Source: Pseudooceanicola spongiae
GTDB taxonomy: Bacteria > Pseudomonadota > Alphaproteobacteria > Rhodobacterales > Rhodobacteraceae
NCBI RefSeq assembly: GCF_014899185.1
Contig: NZ_CP045201.1
Coordinates: 2,340,501-2,404,500, forward strand
DNA length: 64,000 bases
Reading direction: 5' to 3'
This document shows, piece after piece, positions 26,214-35,497 of the stretch (positions within the stretch are counted from its first letter, which is position 1; every line of letters starts with the position of its first letter). Both the position numbers and the translations under genes were made by a program. Below the pieces are notes generated by a model. It saw nothing but the letters and a program-made list of their open reading frames with translations. It made no database searches and was not told the origin of the DNA.

Positions 26214-28118
26214 ATGCCAATGGACAGTGAGCAAAACGGCACCGTGTCCGGGTTTCGCACCCTGCTGGCGAAAGTGCTGCAGGACAATGTGATGCGCGTC
26301 ACCATCCTGATTGTCGCCCTGTGCTGCATGCTGGCCATTCCGGGCCTGAACTTCATCGGAAAATCCCGCCAGAGCGAGGCTCAGGTCGCGGCCAATGAAC
26401 TACCGGTCGCCCTGCATCAGCTGGAACGCGAGCTGGGGTATTCCGGTTTTATCCATAATTTCAAGAACATGATCATGCGCCCGGACGAAGGCCGTTACTA
26501 TCAGGCCGCCGTCACCGATTATGACAACGCCCTGAAGACGCTGAACCAGATCGAGGCCATGGGCCGCACCATCGGGCGCAGCTTTGACTTCACCGCTCTG
26601 CGGGACACGCTGGCGACCTACCGCGACAACCTGGACGTCGCGCAGCGCGCCGCCGCGAATGGGCGCAGCATTGCGCAGGTCGATGCGCTGGTGCGGATTT
26701 CGGACGACGATGCCACGATGAACCTGCAGTCCCTGCATGATGAGGTGCGCACCGCGCTGCGCGACTGGCTGGACAAGGATCTGGCGCGCTCTCATCTGCA
26801 GCTGGCAGGGCTGTCGGTGATGTTCTTTGCCATCGCCGCCGTGCTGATGCTGGTCGTGATGATCAGTTACCTCGGCAAGCGCGAACGCGAACGCGAATCT
26901 CAGGAACTGCACAGCCGTCTCGCCTCGCTCGGGCAGCTGACGTCGGGCGTGGCGCATGATGTGAACAACCTGCTGGCGACGATCTATTACGCCGTCGACC
27001 TGACGCTGGGCGAAAAGATCCCCGACACCTCGCGCCGGTTCCTGAATTCGGCGCAGCGCGCCATCGAGCGGGGGCAGGATCTGACCTCGCGGCTGCTGTC
27101 CTTTGCGCGCCCGCAGCCCGGCAATGCCACGACCCTGATGGTCAGCGAGATCTTCCAGAACGTCCGCGAACTGGCGCTGCCCAACCTAGGCGACAAGATC
27201 AACCTGCGGATCAGCGAAGAACGCCCCGGCCTGACCGTGCATTGCGATCAGTCGCAACTGGAAAATGCCATTCTGAACATGGTGCTGAACAGCCGCGATG
27301 CGCTGGAAATGTCGGGCACCGGGCAGAATATCGTGCTCCACGCCCGCCTGCATGGGCCCGATTTCGTGGTGGAAGACGGCAAGGCCACGACGACCGTGCA
27401 CCCCGCGCGCGTCAATGAGGCCTCTGGCGCGCCGCGCATGCTGGCGGCCAACGATCCCACAGCCTGCGTCCTGGTCTCTGTCATTGACGACGGCCCGGGC
27501 ATGTCGGACGAGGTGCGCAAACGCGCGCTTGAGCCGTTCTTTACCACCAAAGCGGCGCATTCGGGCACCGGGCTGGGCCTGTCCATCGTCTATGGCTTTG
27601 CCCAGAGCGCGGGCGGCGATGTGCAGATCATCTCCTCTCCCGGCAAAGGCACCTCGATCCAGCTGCTGCTGCCCCGCGGAGTCGAGAAATCTCACCACGA
27701 CGCGCTGGAGGTGACACGCAACCTGGCCCCAGGAAAGGGTCGGCGGGTGCTGTTTGCCGAAGATGAGGCGGGCCTGCGCGAACTGCTGGGCGTGACCCTG
27801 CAACAGATGGGCTATGACGTGCTGGCGGCCGAAAACGGTCAGGCGGCGCTGGACCTGATGGCCAAGGGCGAAGAGTTCGACCTGTTGCTGAGCGATATCG
27901 TCATGCCGGGCAAGATCGACGGATATGAGCTGGCGCGCAGGGTCCGCGAACAGCGCCCTGACGTGCCCGTGCTCTACCTGACGGGCCACGCCGGGCCTGT
28001 TCTGGACAAGAATATCGCCGTCAAAGCACCGGTGTTACGCAAGCCCTGCCCGCCCGACCGCCTGTCCGAGGCGATTGCCGCCGCGCTGAGCCCGGCCTCG
28101 GCCCCCAGTGTCTGCTAA
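26214..28118 (+). CDS. Hybrid sensor histidine kinase/response regulator
   Basis: About 634 residues. TM helices at 29-47 and 196-220 enclose a helical periplasmic sensor of roughly 150 residues. The cytoplasmic part has the dimerisation/H box with His248 (SGVAHDVNNLLATI), N box (NAILNMVLNSRDAL), G1 (DDGPGM), F box (PFFTTK), G2 (GTGLGLSIVYGF) and a C-terminal receiver domain (509-634) with Asp561 in LLLSDIVMPG and Lys610. The VAHDVNNLLA box is typical of hybrid kinases without a built-in output. ATG 26214 follows GCGAGG; ATG 26220 is also possible. The separate receiver at 28196-28615 may be its partner. Confidence 0.9.
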   Translation: MPMDSEQNGTVSGFRTLLAKVLQDNVMRVTILIVALCCMLAIPGLNFIGKSRQSEAQVAANELPVALHQLERELGYSGFIHNFKNMIMRPDEGRYYQAAVTDYDNALKTLNQIEAMGRTIGRSFDFTALRDTLATYRDNLDVAQRAAANGRSIAQVDALVRISDDDATMNLQSLHDEVRTALRDWLDKDLARSHLQLAGLSVMFFAIAAVLMLVVMISYLGKRERERESQELHSRLASLGQLTSGVAHDVNNLLATIYYAVDLTLGEKIPDTSRRFLNSAQRAIERGQDLTSRLLSFARPQPGNATTLMVSEIFQNVRELALPNLGDKINLRISEERPGLTVHCDQSQLENAILNMVLNSRDALEMSGTGQNIVLHARLHGPDFVVEDGKATTTVHPARVNEASGAPRMLAANDPTACVLVSVIDDGPGMSDEVRKRALEPFFTTKAAHSGTGLGLSIVYGFAQSAGGDVQIISSPGKGTSIQLLLPRGVEKSHHDALEVTRNLAPGKGRRVLFAEDEAGLRELLGVTLQQMGYDVLAAENGQAALDLMAKGEEFDLLLSDIVMPGKIDGYELARRVREQRPDVPVLYLTGHAGPVLDKNIAVKAPVLRKPCPPDRLSEAIAAALSPASAPSVC

Positions 28119-28195
28119 ATGCAGCGCCTGCTAAGGTATAGGATAAATCGCGTTAACCGAAGGGCGGACCGGCGAGAGCAGCTCAGCAGAGGGGG

Positions 28196-28615
28196 TTAGC
28201 CCTTCAGCGCCAGAAGCTCGCTGATCACATCGCTCAGGTGTGAGGCGCTGACGGGTTTTTCCAGGCGACGGTTGGCGCCGGCACCCTCCGCCATCTTCAG
28301 GAAATGGCTGTCCGTCGGCCCCCCCATCACACCCGACATGGCAATGATCGGCACATCGAAGGCCGTCGCCTCAGGCCCGGTGCGCGCTCCATTCCTGACA
28401 TAGCCGATCAGGCGCAGCCCGCCGTCAGAGACCAGAACACCCTTCTGGCGCACGAAAAGATCGCTGACCACAAGATCAAAGTGCTCGCGGCCAATGCGCT
28501 CTATCGCGGAAGTGGCATCGCAGGTCACAGTGACCTCGTGCCCTTCGCGCATCAGGATCAGAGCCAGCAGCTCTGCCTGATCCTGGTCATCTTCCATCAG
28601 CAGGATCTTGGCCAT
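28196..28615 (-). CDS. Single-domain response regulator (receiver only)
   Basis: A 139-residue receiver domain with no output domain: acidic pair EDD at 8-10, phospho-acceptor Asp52 in LVVSDLFV, Thr/Ser switch region in AMSGV and Lys120 in RLEKP. I start it at the ATG at 28615; longer reading upstream is not domain-like. It carries a loop insertion (around RQKGVLVSDGG) after the phosphorylation site. It is convergent with the hybrid kinase and may act in a phosphorelay with it. Confidence 0.85.
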   Translation of the reverse strand: MAKILLMEDDQDQAELLALILMREGHEVTVTCDATSAIERIGREHFDLVVSDLFVRQKGVLVSDGGLRLIGYVRNGARTGPEATAFDVPIIAMSGVMGGPTDSHFLKMAEGAGANRRLEKPVSASHLSDVISELLALKG

Positions 28616-28778
28616 GGGCGCCCTCGTCTTGCGTCGATCATGCCCCGAACATAACGCGCAGGTTGCGTCGAGCGCAACGGCTTCCCGTCTAAAATCGACG
28701 TCATTCTGAGCGCCATACCGCGCATCTGAGCCCCGGATCAGCCGGCAGAAGATGATGTGACGCCAATGCCTTGCCCCC

Positions 28779-29831
28779 TCAGACGGCGCGGCCGAGCATG
28801 CCGAACAGATCGCGCGGATCATCGGGATCGGCCAGCAGGTCCAGCGGCTGGCTGAAGCCTGTGCCCGCCACCCGGTCCGCAACAAACCGCAGCGCCGAGA
28901 AATCCTCGATCGCGAAGCCGACGCTGTCGAACAGGGTGATTTGCGACGGCGTGCTGCGCCCCGCGACCTCGCCGCGCATCACCTGCCACAGCTCGGTGAC
29001 GGCGTGATCGGGGTCGAGCTGCTGGATCTCGCCCTCAACCCGCGTCTGGGGCGGGTATTCGACGAAGATCTCGGCGCGCGTCAGGATATCGCGGTGCAGC
29101 TCGGTCTTGCCGGGGCAGTCGCCGCCGATGGCATTGATATGCACGCCCGCGCCGACCATGTTGTCGGTCAGAACCGTGGCGTACTGCTTGTCGGCGGTGC
29201 AGGTGGTGATGATCTGCGCGCCCTCGACCGCCTGCATGCCGCTGTCACAGGCGACCACCTCGAACCCCTGCGCGGTCAGGTTGCGCATGGCCTTTTCCGT
29301 CGCCGCTGGGTCGATATCATAGAGCCGCAGGCGGTTGATGCCGCAGAGCGCACGAAACGCCATCGCCTGAAATTCGCACTGCGCGCCGTTGCCGATCATC
29401 GCCATGACCTGCGCGTCCTTGGGGGCGAGGTATTTCGCCACCAGCGCCGAGGTCGCCGCCGTGCGCAGCGCCGTCAGCACCGTCATCTCGCTCAGCAAGA
29501 TCGGATAGCCATTGGCGACCGAGGAGAGCACGCCGAAGGCCGTCACCGTCTGATAGCCTTGGCGCATGTTCGCGGGGTGGCCGTTGACGTATTTGAAACC
29601 GTAATTCTCGGCATCGGCGGTCGGCATCAGCTCGATCACGCCGTCCTTGCTGTGGCTGGCGACGCGGGGGGTCTTGTCGAACTCGGGCCAGCGCAGAAAG
29701 TCGGCCTCGATATAGCCGGCGAGGCCGCGCAGGAAATCCTCGACGCCCGTCGCATTGACGAGGCGCATCATGTTGTCGACGCTGACAAAGGGCACATAGG
29801 CCAAGGCAGAGGGTTCAGGACGGTCGGTCAT
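28779..29831 (-). CDS. Ornithine cyclodeaminase family protein
   Basis: A 350-residue NAD-dependent enzyme of the ornithine cyclodeaminase/mu-crystallin family, expected to convert L-ornithine to L-proline and ammonia. Visible are the substrate-site segment YGFKYVNGHPANMRQG, the TALRTAATSAL motif, the Rossmann segment MAMIGNGAQCEFQ and INAIGGDCPGKTEL. The ATG at 29831 follows GAGG; a TTG at 29846 overlapping the arginase stop is an alternative start. Directly downstream of arginase, it completes the arginine-ornithine-proline route. Confidence 0.92.
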   Translation of the reverse strand: MTDRPEPSALAYVPFVSVDNMMRLVNATGVEDFLRGLAGYIEADFLRWPEFDKTPRVASHSKDGVIELMPTADAENYGFKYVNGHPANMRQGYQTVTAFGVLSSVANGYPILLSEMTVLTALRTAATSALVAKYLAPKDAQVMAMIGNGAQCEFQAMAFRALCGINRLRLYDIDPAATEKAMRNLTAQGFEVVACDSGMQAVEGAQIITTCTADKQYATVLTDNMVGAGVHINAIGGDCPGKTELHRDILTRAEIFVEYPPQTRVEGEIQQLDPDHAVTELWQVMRGEVAGRSTPSQITLFDSVGFAIEDFSALRFVADRVAGTGFSQPLDLLADPDDPRDLFGMLGRAV

Positions 29832-29842
29832 GGCGTTGATCC

Positions 29843-30769
29843 TCAATAGCTTTTTGTCTGACGGTCGAGCACGCGGCGGCCGAACAGGCTGGCGGTCAGA
29901 TCGCGCAGCAGTTTGGCGGTACGGCCGAATTCGTCCAGAAACGGGTTCAGCTCCACAAGGTCGAGCGAGGTGACAAGGCCGCTGTCGCAGAGCGTTTCCA
30001 TGATCAGATGCGCCTCGCGGAAGGTCATGCCGCCGGGGACGGTGGTGCCGACCGCAGGCGCGATCTCGGGGTCGAGGAAATCAACGTCGAAGCTGACGTG
30101 CAGCAGGCCGTTGGCGGCTTTCACGCGTTCCAGGAAGGCGCGCAGGGGGGCGAGGATGCCCAGCTCGTCGATGGTGCGCATGTCGTTCACGTCGATGCCG
30201 AGGTCGTCGATCTTTTGCGCCTCGGCCCCGTCGACCGAGCGGATGCCCATCAGGCAGATGTTTTCGGGATCGACGGCATGGGCCAGCGGCGGATAGGCGT
30301 CACAGCCCGGCTGGCCGGTGAAATAGGCCATCGGCGTGCCATGAAGATTGCCGCTCTCGGTGCTTTCGGGCGTGTGCAGATCGGGGTGGGAATCGAGCCA
30401 GAGCACGAACAGCGGGCGGTTCTGTTCCGCCGCATGGCGCGCAACGCCGGGCACGGTGCCAGCGGCCATCGAGTGATCGCCGCCCATGAAAATCGGCAGA
30501 TCGTGATCGCGCGCGGCGGCGTAGGCAGCCTGCTCCAGCACCTCGATCCAGGCGCAGGTTTCGGCCAAGTGGTGCAGCGCGGGGTTGGCGTGGGGCATCG
30601 GCTCTTGCGGGGCGATGGTCAGGTCGCCGAGGTCTGTGACTTTCCAGCCGAGACGCTGCAACGTTTCATGCAGGCCGGCGGTGCGCAGGCTGTCGGGGCC
30701 CATAATGCAGCCGCGTTGCGAGGCGCCGGTTTCAATCGGGGCGCCGAGGAGGGCAGTCGTGCGGGTCAT
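29843..30769 (-). CDS. rocF: Arginase
   Basis: A 308-residue ureohydrolase converting L-arginine to ornithine and urea. Manganese-binding motifs are GGDHS (96-100), DSHPD (126-130) and SFDVDFLDP (226-234); the second motif has Ser and Pro where DAHAD is common, but all metal-binding Asp and His residues remain. It precedes the cyclodeaminase gene and is divergent from an Lrp-type regulator 128 bases away, a typical arginine-inducible arrangement. Confidence 0.93.
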   Translation of the reverse strand: MTRTTALLGAPIETGASQRGCIMGPDSLRTAGLHETLQRLGWKVTDLGDLTIAPQEPMPHANPALHHLAETCAWIEVLEQAAYAAARDHDLPIFMGGDHSMAAGTVPGVARHAAEQNRPLFVLWLDSHPDLHTPESTESGNLHGTPMAYFTGQPGCDAYPPLAHAVDPENICLMGIRSVDGAEAQKIDDLGIDVNDMRTIDELGILAPLRAFLERVKAANGLLHVSFDVDFLDPEIAPAVGTTVPGGMTFREAHLIMETLCDSGLVTSLDLVELNPFLDEFGRTAKLLRDLTASLFGRRVLDRQTKSY

Positions 30770-30897
30770 GGTCTGCTCCGTCTGTTATGAATGGGAATAC
30801 TGTTGTGGGCATCATGGCAGTGGAAGCTGTCAAACTCACATGCTATCTTGATCAATATGGCGTTATTTCTGATCATTTCGAAAGCTAATCCGACAAA

Positions 30898-31332
30898 ATG
30901 GCAAAACCAGAGCTGTCCGACACCGACCGTGCGCTGATTGCCGCCCTGCGCGCCGATGCCCGTGCCTCGATCACCGAGCTTGCGCAGATGCTGGGCGTCT
31001 CTCGCACCACGGTCAAGGCGCGTCTGGATGCGCTGCTGGCCGAGGGGCGGATCCGGCGGTTCACCATCGAGACGGACGTGGACGTCGAAGGACAGGTCCG
31101 CGCGATTACGATGGTAGAGCTGCAGGGCCGTATGTCACGCACTGTGACGCGCACGCTGGCGCGCATTCCGGAGGTCGCGACGATCCATTCGACCAATGGC
31201 GCCTGGGATCTGGTTGTGGAAATCCGCGCCGAGAGTCTGGCCAGTTTCGACCGGGTGCTGCGCGACATCCGCGAGGTGCCCGGCGTGCTGAACAGCGAAA
31301 GCAGTCTGCTGCTCAGCCACGTGTCCGGTTAG
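30898..31332 (+). CDS. Lrp/AsnC family transcriptional regulator
   Basis: A 144-residue regulator: N-terminal HTH (ADARASITELAQMLGVSRTT) and a C-terminal ligand-binding (RAM) domain. Divergent from arginase, it is likely the arginine- or ornithine-responsive activator of rocF and the cyclodeaminase gene. The intervening region holds TTGATCAA, a short dyad that may be part of its site. Its stop overlaps that of the convergent aldehyde dehydrogenase gene. Confidence 0.92.
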   Translation: MAKPELSDTDRALIAALRADARASITELAQMLGVSRTTVKARLDALLAEGRIRRFTIETDVDVEGQVRAITMVELQGRMSRTVTRTLARIPEVATIHSTNGAWDLVVEIRAESLASFDRVLRDIREVPGVLNSESSLLLSHVSG

Positions 31333-32771
31333 CGCCACTCTTCCGGCAGGCTGAGCGTCTTGATCTCGACGAATTCGTCCAGCCCATGAGCGCCGCCCTC
31401 GCGGCCCTTGCCCGACAAGCCGTAGCCGCCGAAGGGGCTGCCCCAGCCCATGCCCTGCCCGTTCACATGCACCATGCCAGCCCTCAGCGCGCCACAGAGC
31501 CGCAGCGCCCGCGCCCGGTCGCCAGTCTGGACATAGGCGGCAAGGCCGTAGTCGGTGTCATTGGCGAGGGTGATCGCCTCGGCCTCATCCGCGAAGGGTG
31601 TGATCGCCAGAACGGGGCCGAAGACTTCCTCGCGCCAGATTGCCATCTCTTGGGTCACGTCGGCAAAGACCGTGGGGCGCGCGAAATGGCCGCGCTCCTG
31701 CCCGTCGGGGATGCCCTCGCCGCCCGCCAGCAGGCGCGCGCGATCTTCGATGGCGCAGGCGATATGGCCCTGCACACGCTGCCATTGCACACCGCTGGCC
31801 AGCGGCCCGAGGTGATCACCGGGCAGGGAGGGATCGCCGACCTGCGTGGCTTCGGCTTCGGCCTGCGCGATGTCGCAGACGCGGTCGTACACGCTGGCCT
31901 CGACCAGCATCCGGGTCGGCGCGTCGCAGGATTGGCCAGTGTTGTGGAAGCATTCGGCGACCGAGGCGCGCACCCGCTCTTCCAGCGCATCGCCGCAATC
32001 GGCGAAGATCAGGTTGGGGGATTTGCCGCCCAGCTCCAGCGCGACGCGCTTGACGCTGGGGGCTGCGGCCTGCGTCACCTCGACGCCCGCGCGGGTCGAT
32101 CCGGTGAAGGAGATCAGGCGCACGTCAGGGTGGCGCGACAGGGTTGCGCCCGCCACAGGTCCGGTGCCGTTGATCAGATTGAAGACGCCCGCCGGCACGC
32201 CCGCCTCCGCCAGCAGCTCGGCATAGAGCATGGCCGACAGCGGTGTCAGTTCGGAGGGTTTCAGCACGCAGGTGCAGCCCGCCGCAAGGGCTGGCAGCAC
32301 CTTCAGCGTGATCTGGTTCAGCGGCCAGTTCCACGGCGTGACAAGGGCGCAGACACCGACGGGTTCCTTGACGACCGTGTCGCCATTGGGCAGCGCCTCG
32401 CTCCACTGGTAGGTCTCAAGCGCCTCAAGGAAGCCCTCAAGATGCCCGGTGCCGACCGACGCCTGATCCGCGCGCGCCATGGAGATCGGCGCGCCCATCT
32501 CGGCGCTGATCACGGCGGCAAGGTCATCAAGGCGCGCTTCGGTCACGGACAGCAGGCGTTTCAGGATCGCGATGCGCGCGGCCACGGGTGTCGCTGCCCA
32601 GCCCGGGCCTGCGGCCTTGGCGGCGGCGACGGCGGCGTTGACGTCATCCCGGCTGGCGAGGGTGATTTCGGCAATGACCTCTTCGGTTGCCGGGTTCTCG
32701 ACCGCAAGCCGCTCAGCCGATGCGGGAGCAACCCATTGGCCACCAATGTAGAATTGACTGCGGTCCTGCAT
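31329..32771 (-). CDS. Aldehyde dehydrogenase family protein
   Basis: A 480-residue NAD(P)-dependent aldehyde dehydrogenase: Cys282 in NTGQSCDAPTRM, Glu246 in LELGGKSPNL, Asn148 in TPWNWP. I chose ATG 32771 (AAGG upstream) over a GTG at 32789. It is monocistronic on the minus strand, separated by 157 bases from the IclR gene upstream. It could supply 2-oxoglutarate semialdehyde or aminoaldehyde oxidation, but nothing in the sequence shows the substrate. Confidence 0.9.
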   Translation of the reverse strand: MQDRSQFYIGGQWVAPASAERLAVENPATEEVIAEITLASRDDVNAAVAAAKAAGPGWAATPVAARIAILKRLLSVTEARLDDLAAVISAEMGAPISMARADQASVGTGHLEGFLEALETYQWSEALPNGDTVVKEPVGVCALVTPWNWPLNQITLKVLPALAAGCTCVLKPSELTPLSAMLYAELLAEAGVPAGVFNLINGTGPVAGATLSRHPDVRLISFTGSTRAGVEVTQAAAPSVKRVALELGGKSPNLIFADCGDALEERVRASVAECFHNTGQSCDAPTRMLVEASVYDRVCDIAQAEAEATQVGDPSLPGDHLGPLASGVQWQRVQGHIACAIEDRARLLAGGEGIPDGQERGHFARPTVFADVTQEMAIWREEVFGPVLAITPFADEAEAITLANDTDYGLAAYVQTGDRARALRLCGALRAGMVHVNGQGMGWGSPFGGYGLSGKGREGGAHGLDEFVEIKTLSLPEEWR

Positions 32772-32928
32772 ACTTCGGCCTTCCTTCACAGCCGGCCTGT
32801 CGCGGAGAATTGCGCGGCCCGGTCTTTCGCACCAGAGTAGGGGCCGCGACGCGGCGCGTCAAAGATAACGTCGGTGACGTCGCGGTCGGCAAAGTTATGC
32901 CTGCGCGAGAGGCTTTGGGGAGGGCGGA

Positions 32929-33726
32929 TTAGGGCGCGCGCCAGCCGAGCGCTTCGGAGATTTCCACCGCGCAGGCACGGATCGCGGCGGCGTTCTGTTC
33001 GGCCTGCTCGCTTCCACGGCTGAATTCGGCATTGGGCCCGGAGAGGTTGATCGAGGCGATGACCTTGCCCGCGTGATCGCGCACCGGACAGGCACAGGAG
33101 CCGATCATCGGCTCGAAGTTCTCATCGCTCCAGACGATGCCACGGGCGCGGTCTTCCAGCAGCTGGCGGTGCAGGTCTTCGGGCGACGTGGCGGTCACGG
33201 CGGAATATTCCGGCATCGCCTTGCCCGCATAGAGGGCGAACAGCTCGGCCTCGGAAAGGTGCGCCAGCAGCATCCGCCCCATGGTCGTGGCATGGGCTGG
33301 CAGTCGGGTGCCTTCGCGCACATTGCTGACCAGACGCGCCTCGGGCACCTCGCGCAGCAGATAGACCACCTCGCGCCCGTCCAGCACACCGAGGTGCGCG
33401 GACAGATGCGTGCGCTTCGCCAGCGCCGCCAGCCGGGGCCGGGCGGCGCGCAGGATGTCGCGGTTCGACAGCGCCTCGGCTGCCAGCCCCAGCAGGCCGA
33501 CGCCAAGGGCATAGCCGCGCGTATCATCCACCCATTCGATCATCCGCTCTTCCGCCAGCGTTTTCAGCAGGCGGATCAGCGTGGTGCGGTTGATCTCGAG
33601 CGTTTTTGAGGTCTGGCTGATGTTGATACAGCCATGCCCGGCCCCGACATGACGCAGCACCTTGATGGCGCGCGTCACCGGCGGCACCGTATAGAGCGTT
33701 GTTTTCTCTTCTGTTTCGTCGCTCAT
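32929..33726 (-). CDS. IclR family transcriptional regulator at the end of the Rieske operon
   Basis: A 265-residue IclR protein: winged HTH (VPPVTRAIKVL, INRTTLIRLLKTL) and effector domain (LSAHLGVLDGREVVYLLREV, TRLPAHATTMGRMLLAHL). It is closely related to the IclR protein at 12361-13155; both share PPVTRA, INRTTLIRLL and LVSN-REG-RLPAHAT. It lies 29 bases downstream of the flavodoxin gene, so it is probably the last gene of the 16-gene operon and its regulator. Confidence 0.92.
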   Translation of the reverse strand: MSDETEEKTTLYTVPPVTRAIKVLRHVGAGHGCINISQTSKTLEINRTTLIRLLKTLAEERMIEWVDDTRGYALGVGLLGLAAEALSNRDILRAARPRLAALAKRTHLSAHLGVLDGREVVYLLREVPEARLVSNVREGTRLPAHATTMGRMLLAHLSEAELFALYAGKAMPEYSAVTATSPEDLHRQLLEDRARGIVWSDENFEPMIGSCACPVRDHAGKVIASINLSGPNAEFSRGSEQAEQNAAAIRACAVEISEALGWRAP

Positions 33727-33755
33727 CGCCGCGCGCCTTCGGGGGTCATGGTTGC

Positions 33756-34217
33756 TCAGGTTTCTGCGAAAAGATCAGCGGCCTGGGCGATGCGTGCGTC
33801 CGCCCAAGGCAGCGCCAGATCTTCCGCCATATCGCCGCCCATCGCGTCATGGATCACCCGGTCACCGACCTGATGCGCGCCATAGGTCGCCAGCAATGCG
33901 GCCAGCTTTTCCGAGCCCTGATTGTAGGTTTCATAGCTGCTGTCACCGAGGCCGAAGATCGCGAAATGGATCGCCGACAGATCGGGTTGATCAGCCTCAA
34001 GCGCCTCTCCGAAGGGCTGCGCCGAGGCGGGCAGATCGCCGTCGCCATAGGTCGAGCAGACCACGAGGTGAAAGGTGTCGGCGGCAAGATCGGCGGGGTC
34101 GGTGTCGGCCAGATTGGCCATCTCGACCTCGTGGTCGCCCTCCAGATGCGCTTCGATGTCTTCGCAGAGCATTTCGGCATTTCCGGTCTCGGTGCCGTAG
34201 AGCAGTTTAATCTTCAT
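33756..34217 (-). CDS. Flavodoxin (MioC-like)
   Basis: A 153-residue FMN protein: phosphate loop YGTETGNAEMLCEDIE at the N-terminus, STYGDGDLPASA (first isoalloxazine loop) and FGLGDSSYETYNQG (second loop). It carries low-potential electrons. Its ATG overlaps the stop of the ferredoxin-reductase-like gene by 4 bp, so reductase and flavodoxin are translationally coupled and almost certainly partners. As no 2Fe-2S ferredoxin is encoded in the operon, it is the candidate donor for the Rieske oxygenase. Confidence 0.92.
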   Translation of the reverse strand: MKIKLLYGTETGNAEMLCEDIEAHLEGDHEVEMANLADTDPADLAADTFHLVVCSTYGDGDLPASAQPFGEALEADQPDLSAIHFAIFGLGDSSYETYNQGSEKLAALLATYGAHQVGDRVIHDAMGGDMAEDLALPWADARIAQAADLFAET

Positions 34218-35482
34218 CCCTCAGTCTCCGGTGTTGCTGAACCCGGCGCGCGTCCAGAGGCCAGGGCCAGCAGTGTCTCAAGATCGGCGACCTTTGCCCT
34301 GACCCGTCCATCAGTGCAAGCCGCCAGTTCCGCCGCGTCGATGCGCAGCCAGCCGTCGTAATCCGTCAGGTCCGGGTGCGCCGCGATCAGCGCTGCGTGT
34401 CCCGGTTTTTCCGCACCCGTGAGCGTGCCGAGATCCGCCATGATGCGGGTCGCAAGCGCTTGTGCCGCCGCGCGATTGTCGGGAATGGTGCCGCGCGGGC
34501 CGCGGCAGAACCAGCCCGCGAGGTAGAGGCCCTTGTCGACCACGCCCGTCTCGGCATCCTCGGCTCGGGCCAGCAGATCATCGCGCAGGCCGGGGATATG
34601 GCTGTCGAAGCCGATGGCGGTGATGACGCTGTCGCAGGACAGCCCCAGCTCCTCGTCGCCGCGCCGGAAGAAGGCCGCGTCGACATGCCCCTCGGTGCCG
34701 CTCAGCCGCTCGGGCGTCCAGCCGAAGCGGAAGGTGACCTCGTGGCTGGCAACAGGCACATCCTGTGGCAGGGCGGCAAGGGCTGCGACGCGGGGGTCGT
34801 CCTCGTGCCCCTCGGACAGCTCCAGCCCGTCGAGGGCAAAGCGCACATGCTCCAGCTTGGCCAGTTCCTTGACCATCACGGGATCGAACTTGGCGAGGTG
34901 CGCGGGCGAGCGGCCAAGGATGTCGATCTGTGCCACCCCTGCCCCGGTGATATGATCGGTGTGGCGCGGGTGCAGGTCCGAGCCGTCAAAGTCCGGCTCC
35001 TGCTTGGCAAGGATGCGCAGCACGTCCATCGCCACATTGCCCTGCCCCACGATCACCACGCGGTTGCCAAGGTGCGGCAGCTGGCCAGCCTCGTCCGGGT
35101 GGTCGTTCCAATGGCGGGTCACGGCGCCCGCGCCGCTCACACCGCCAAGGTCGCCGCCCGGCAGGTCCAGCGGGCGGTCTTTTGAAAGGCCGAGCGCCAG
35201 CACCACGATGTCGTAGGCCGCACGCAACGCGTCCAGGGTGACCGTCTCGCCCAGCGTCACATTGCCGATAAAGCGCACGCCCTGACGTTCAAACAGCCGC
35301 GCGAACTGGCGCGCGACGGCCTTGGTGCCCTGATGATCCGGCGCCACGCCATAGCGCACCAGCCCATAAGGCACCGGCAAACGGTCAAGGATATCGACCT
35401 CCAGCGTCTTGTCGAGCTTGAGCAGGGCTTGCGCCGCATAGCAGCCCGAAGGCCCCGCCCCGACAATGGCAATCTTAGGCAT
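34214..35482 (-). CDS. FAD-dependent ferredoxin/flavodoxin--NADP reductase (adrenodoxin-reductase-like)
   Basis: A 422-residue flavoprotein of the adrenodoxin reductase/FprA type. FAD motif VGAGPSGCYAAQALL, the family segment VPYGLVRYGVAPDHQGTK, the NADP-binding VVIVGQGNVAMDVLRIL, and the C-terminal AGWFCRGPRGTIPDNR. It would pass electrons from NADPH to a one-electron carrier, here the flavodoxin encoded next. The SDR gene lies 15 bases upstream. Confidence 0.9.
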   Translation of the reverse strand: MPKIAIVGAGPSGCYAAQALLKLDKTLEVDILDRLPVPYGLVRYGVAPDHQGTKAVARQFARLFERQGVRFIGNVTLGETVTLDALRAAYDIVVLALGLSKDRPLDLPGGDLGGVSGAGAVTRHWNDHPDEAGQLPHLGNRVVIVGQGNVAMDVLRILAKQEPDFDGSDLHPRHTDHITGAGVAQIDILGRSPAHLAKFDPVMVKELAKLEHVRFALDGLELSEGHEDDPRVAALAALPQDVPVASHEVTFRFGWTPERLSGTEGHVDAAFFRRGDEELGLSCDSVITAIGFDSHIPGLRDDLLARAEDAETGVVDKGLYLAGWFCRGPRGTIPDNRAAAQALATRIMADLGTLTGAEKPGHAALIAAHPDLTDYDGWLRIDAAELAACTDGRVRAKVADLETLLALASGRAPGSATPETEG

Positions 35483-35497
35483 GACGTGCGCCCTCCA

